This document shows positions 59,589 to 64,000 of a DNA stretch of 64,000 nucleotides, piece after piece. Position 1 is the first letter of the stretch. The number at the start of each line of letters is the position of its first letter. The notes under the pieces are model-generated. The model had not been told where the DNA came from and made no database searches. It saw nothing but the letters and a program-made list of their open reading frames with translations. Both the position numbers and the translations under genes were made by a program. This stretch comes from Silene conica (lineage: Eukaryota > Streptophyta > Magnoliopsida > Caryophyllales > Caryophyllaceae): assembly GCA_029255685.2 (NCBI GenBank), contig CM055319.2, forward strand, positions 22,042,247 to 22,106,246, given 5' to 3'.

Positions 59589-60897
59589 TGTAATACCCGT
59601 ATTTTATGGTGTTTTAATTTATAATTAATGTTAATGTTGATGTATTGATATTTACTTGAACGTCTAAGCTCGATAATTAAGTTATCGAACGAGTGTGCTT
59701 ATATCTTATTAGTAAAGTGTCGAGTACGGATATTATTCGTCGAATCACGTTCTAATGTTGTTACGAGACCTCGATATGCGTGCTAGTGTCACATATGGGC
59801 CGTGAATTGAGTCAGCCCATAATCGACACAACTAAATAACACAAACACCTAACTTTACACTAATCAGCCGTCACATAAAAACAACACCCAAACCCTACCC
59901 CTAACCTAGTATTCGTCTGACCTAAACGCTTAACACTGTTGCCGCCATATCTGGGGTTGCAAAGGAGGGTTTTACACGGTGGTTGAAGGGGTCTAGGGTG
60001 GCTCGTTTGGGCTAGGAAAGAGGTATGGTCATCGCCTTCATGTTTCTCGCACTCCTTTTCGCTCAATTCGTTTGGTTGTATGTTAGGGTTATAAATCCTT
60101 ATCTTTGACGTTTTTTTTTATCTGGGTTGTTTAGTAGTCGTGTCTTAACCCTAGTAGGGTCGTCGTTGACCACCTAGGACCACCAATGGTCGTGGTTTTG
60201 TCGTCCGTCACAGTACGCAAATCTGCGTTTTCAGAATAGAGTATGAACCCGTGGGTTTCTGCATGGATTTAATGTGTTTTTGGTTCACGTTTGTCCTAGA
60301 TGTTAAAGTAAGTAGATTGGTGGTATTTAGGGTGTCTGTGTGGTTGTGGTCACGATGGGTCGTGGTGGCGGGTCGTGGTTTTATGGTGGAGTTCGTTTGG
60401 GTCGTGGTATAAATAGAGTAACAGGGGTCTGGTGGTCAGGGTTTTGGGGGGGCTGTTTCGGGGAGATGGGTGGTGTCGAAGGTTGGGGATTGGTTCCAGG
60501 GGGCAGAGGGTGTTGTGAGGTATCAAGGGAGGAGGTTGGTCGTGGTAAGGATAACGCTGGCAGGTGGCTAGAGGGGTGGTTGCGAGGGGTGTGTCACGGG
60601 TAAGTGCAGGTTATGGGACTGCTGTGGTAACCAGTGGTTGTTGAGGTTAGTTTGGAGGGCTGGTTGGGACAGGAATGGTGTCGTGGTCAGGGGCAGTGGT
60701 TACACCGTAGATCAGGGGTCTCAACCACCTGGGCGTGGTGGTGGTTCAGGCCGTGGAAGGGCGTCGAAGAGGGCTGCGAAGTGGACTGTTGTCGTGAGGG
60801 GTAGGTTGTTGTTTTGGGCTGTTTGTGTTTTTTACGTGGAGTGCAAATTTGTTGGTAGTATGTTGTTGTTGTCTAGTGTATTAATTTTGGTTGTCTT

Positions 60898-60933
<36 letters not shown>

Positions 60934-62136
60934 GTTATAATTATTGTTATTATTATTTTTATCATCTTCTTTATTAATGTTGTTATCATTAGCCATTGTT
61001 GATTAGTCTTATTATTATTATTAGTATTAATATGGTTAATCTTATATTATGTTTATTTGGATTGTTATGTTGTTTATATTTATGGTTGTTATTTTAGTAT
61101 TGGCCTTATTGATGTGGATAATTATTTTTATTAAATTAAATAATAATTGTCATTAGAATGGTCTATTGTGATTAATATGGTTACCATTGTTAGTGTGGTA
61201 ATTGCTAATTGTGTTTTATGGATAGTTAAGGTATTTGGGTTATGAGCAATTTTGTGATAACTATTTATATGCGGTTACGAGTAATGAACGAGAACATGAT
61301 CAACTATTTATGTAGTAGTGTTGATGGTATGAATGGAGTTTGATATTAAACAATAATTATAGGAACTGAGTTCGAGGTGGAATAATTCGGGCAGTTGTTC
61401 GGTTGTCTTTCTGCAGGTCGAGGTAGGGGAAATACTGGTATATAATGATGTGTAACCTGATTTTATTTGATATTAAGCATGTTTGTTATATAATATCATG
61501 TGATCGTTATATTGTGCTGTTTATATCATTCTGTGATAAACTATGAGGCAGAGATAATGGGTCTTGTGATTGGTGCGAAGATAATGGGTCTTGTGATTGG
61601 AGCGGAAATAATGGGTCTTGTGATTGGTGCGGAGATAATGGGTCTTGTGATTGGTGCGGAGTTAATGGGTCTTGTGATTGGTGCGGAGTTGATGGGTCTT
61701 GTGATTGGTGTGGAGAATAATGGGTCTTGTGATTCGGAGTGGAGATAATCGACTTTCTATTTATAGTAATGTTTGGTTGTTTACTTTTCCTCTACTCAAC
61801 CTCGTGGTTGACCCTGTGTATTCGTGTGACACCTGTGATGATCCGTGATGGGGAGCAGTTTTGACAGGAAGGATGGTGCTGTGGGAGCATGGGATAGCGT
61901 GAGCACTCGAATGGACCGACTTAGATGTAGATCACATACTTAGTAGTTATCAGCTGTACTTTGGTTTCCGTTGTGTAGCATTTGTAACATCGAAGTTTAA
62001 ATTTTATCAGTTTTTATATAGAGTACTTTGGTTTGGTTTACTTTGTTACTCACTACCTCGGATATTCCGAGATGGTAACAGCTCAATTTACTGAGGATGT
62101 CTTGCCAAAGGCTCCTTAATAAATCGGGGTGTTACA
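59589..62136 (+). repeat. 3' LTR of the LARD
   Basis: Near-identical to 53494-56024. It carries the same seven-copy 27-bp repeat (61547-61745) and a longer TTA microsatellite (60894-60950). It is followed by the TTTGC duplication. Confidence 0.92.
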
Positions 62137-62141
62137 TTTGC

Positions 62142-63327
62142 GATTGCCTAGGGAGTAGCAATTTGTTTTTTCTTACCTACCCATATGGGTAGTACATGTC
62201 GCACAAGAAACACCTGTTGTGTTTAAAATAAGACAACCAATCGAACCCAAATTCTAAAAAGTCAATTGTTGTTGAACTTCCGTGTGGATTTTATTTCACA
62301 GAGAATAACTTATTATTGCTAAAAACGATTAGTTTTATTACATGTCATTATCAATAATTATCACTAAACTTAATTAATTTAACCTATTAACTTTTTAAGA
62401 TTGTTAGTATACCTTAATTAATATGGCAATGTCATGAACTCATGGTATACAAAGCGACATAGATTATTCTTATATAAAATTAAATTTTCTATATACATCC
62501 TTGTAAGTGTCATATTTTTTACTCTTTCGGAAAAATAGCTTTGTATCATAATTATTTTTTGTCTCTAATTTATACTTAATTAATATCGTGTATTAAAGTT
62601 GTAAGATTATTAGTCTATCATAATTAAGATAGCATAATAAGTATTTTAATCGTTTTTTTAACACCTAAGAATACAAGCATAAGAAATGATTAATAAAGAA
62701 AACATAGGGACATGAAGGGAGTATTATATATAATTATTTGAATGAAGGGAGTATTATATATAATTATTTTTTGTCTCCAATTTTATTATTTAGTGTATTA
62801 GCCCTTGTCAAATTATTTTAACCGACTTATTTTGTGAACAATATTCAAATATGCTTTTTAGGACCATGGACAATCACAATAAAGATAGATTATTCAACCG
62901 ATTATTTGTAGTCCGTGGCGCCACGATTATAGACTTTTTACATTACTTACAAGCGAGATTTACATTTGTGGTATGATAAACACATGTAAGAATAATTGTT
63001 TGATTAGATATATATCTATTAATTTCTATCATGACATAGTATGAGTAATCCCAAATAGTTGGATTTTTCGTATCATATATGCAACATGGTCATTATGTAT
63101 ATAGTTCTCAAAGAGGTTTCAATTACCGAACATAGATCTATTATTTCAGTTGTTATGCTAACTGTGTTAAACTCCAAAATATATAAATATAAATACTCAT
63201 AGTACATTTTTCTAGCTAGATAATATAAATTACTTATGATTATTTATTGATCCTAAAATTGTAAAGACTAATTTTAAATATTAAAACATTAATTGAAATA
63301 CCGGCTTTCACCTTATTATTTATAATG
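62142..63327 (+). other. Helitron 3' part, AT-rich and non-coding
   Basis: No gene is seen. A short tandem copy of GAAGGGAGTATTATATATAA occurs at about 62715 and 62744. Confidence 0.65.
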
Positions 63328-63357
63328 ACCCGTGCTTCTGCACGGGTACAAAACTAG
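63328..63357 (+). other. Helitron 3' terminal hairpin and CTAG
   Basis: ACCCGTGC and GCACGGGT form a perfect 8-bp stem with a TTCT loop; ACAAAA then CTAG end the element. This hairpin is the Helitron termination signal. Confidence 0.85.
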
Positions 63358-64000
63358 TTTGCTTCTTAATTCTTCTCAACTATCCATCCCTTTAGGCCTC
63401 TCTTGCTTGCCTTTCAGCCTCTCTTGCTTGTCTTAACACCTCAAGTGATGTTTGGAGTTGAGTTACGATCTCGGGCATATACGTTTGCAGAATGAGAGGA
63501 GGTCATTCTTGTGGGTGGTTGGTCGTCGTATAGTTAATTTGTCGTTTTTGTCACCGTTGGTGAAGTCATCGACCAAGTCAAACCATAGCCATTGTCAAAA
63601 ATATCGGGGTTCCTTGCTTCTCGAACCATAAATTGATTTTGAAAATTAAAAACGTTAATGATTAAAGAACATTCTTATATAATAATTGTAACAACAAAAT
63701 TTGCGTTAATCTGCAAATAAGTAGACAAAACACAAACAAATGTAACAAAGTAATCATTTTATTAAATTAAAAGATTTCGGGTACAATCTACTATTTGTTC
63801 TACTGATTCGATTTCCACACTTGAATGACAAGGAGGGTCTTTATTTGAAGACTTAATCTCCCTGACGAATATGACTTGCTTATCTTCAATCGACGGCGGT
63901 AGACGCTTATCGTCGGATCAAAGAGTACTCATGTATTCAAATCTAGCTGACTAGAAATGAATGTATTTCTTTTCTCTGATTTCTCTTGGGAGAGATTTTT
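63358..64000 (-). pseudogene. Possible decayed CACTA second-gene fragment, right part, and unassigned DNA
   Basis: On the minus strand 63480-63400 reads PEIVTQLQTSLEVLRQAREA, then ERQAREA and a stop, a coiled-coil piece like the C-terminus of CACTA Transposase_24 proteins. With 51451-51770 it may be the target gene into which the Helitron inserted. From about 63650 to the window end I recognise nothing. Confidence 0.35.

Larger units (their letters stand above)
53489..62141 (+). mobile_element. LARD: non-coding LTR retrotransposon with 2.5-kb LTRs
   Basis: The element is 53494-62136 (8643 bp) between the duplication TTTGC (53489-53493 and 62137-62141). LTRs are 53494-56024 (2531 bp) and 59589-62136 (2548 bp), starting TGTAATACCC and ending GTGTTACA. 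The primer-binding site TGGTATCAGAGA (56028-56039) matches initiator-Met tRNA except at its end; the polypurine tract AAGGAGGGAAG is at 59576-59586. The 3564-bp interior has no gag or pol frame. Large LTRs with a conserved non-coding interior define LARDs. TTCGGGACGAAGTTCATTTT before the polypurine tract is typical of the pol end of Tekay/Del chromoviruses, suggesting that origin. By eye about 30 LTR substitutions (1.2-1.3%) point to a recent insertion. Confidence 0.93.
51771..63357 (+). mobile_element. Non-autonomous Helitron carrying a nested LARD
   Basis: Starts TCTATACAATATTATTAAAAG preceded by A. Ends with the hairpin ACCCGTGC-TTCT-GCACGGGT, six bases (ACAAAA), then CTAG at 63354-63357 followed by T. 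These are the diagnostic plant Helitron termini with A/T insertion. Without the LARD the element is about 2.9 kb, AT-rich and non-coding; no Rep or helicase frame is seen. Its 3' hairpin and 6-base spacer match those of the Helitron at 22666-23732. Confidence 0.85.

Overview
This is a nuclear window from a flowering plant, most likely a eudicot. Evidence: four intron-bearing genes with plant-specific or plant-typed homology (an AGP31-like proline-rich cell-wall protein, a Yippee-like zinc protein, an NSL1-like MACPF protein, an NFD6-like mitochondrial protein), AT-rich introns, and plant transposon families (CACTA, Cassandra, foldback MULE, Helitrons, hAT, Stowaway MITEs). I could not fix the species; Caryophyllales is only a guess.

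Layout. 1-725: 3' end of a decayed Ty1/copia element with its 3' LTR. 2009-~14200: a decayed CACTA (En/Spm) element on the minus strand. Its left subterminal repeats carry a solo LTR (2094-3763, TSD GTCGC). Its second gene is interrupted by a gag-only LTR retrotransposon (4938-10352, TSD GACAT). 15297-16605: AGP31-like gene (+). 17395-18430: copia-like remnant and a mitochondrial-carrier gene fragment. 18593-22541: five-exon Yippee-like gene (-), found by reading splice sites because its exons are short. 22666-31090: transposon-dense block holding a small Helitron (-), a TIR element of a multi-copy family, an Ac-like hAT element with a perfect 8-bp TSD, a 2.5-kb foldback MULE with palindromic arrays, another Helitron end, a second TIR-family copy, a Stowaway MITE and a hAT-like repeat. 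32356-33185: Cassandra TRIM (-) with 5S-rRNA-like LTRs. 35145-41627: seven-exon NSL1-like MACPF gene (+). 43361-45306: three-exon NFD6-like gene (-), convergent with the MACPF gene. 45511-51450: another TIR-family copy, minisatellites, an Athila-like LTR and a second block of CACTA-type subterminal repeats. 51771-63357: a Helitron with intact-looking termini, carrying a young 8.6-kb LARD (53494-62136, TSD TTTGC, 2.5-kb LTRs, no coding capacity).

The four genes are single-copy housekeeping, defence or wall genes and do not form an operon-like unit. The rest is nested mobile DNA. The main structural oddities are the foldback MULE with about 33-bp CCATGG/ACATTGAATGT palindromic arrays around an inverted transposase fragment; the gag-only retrotransposon with one nonsense codon in gag; the CACTA transposase lacking its catalytic core; and the LARD with a doubled polypurine-tract/LTR-start motif. 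Junction coordinates with target-site duplications are base-exact by my reading; many other repeat limits are approximate.
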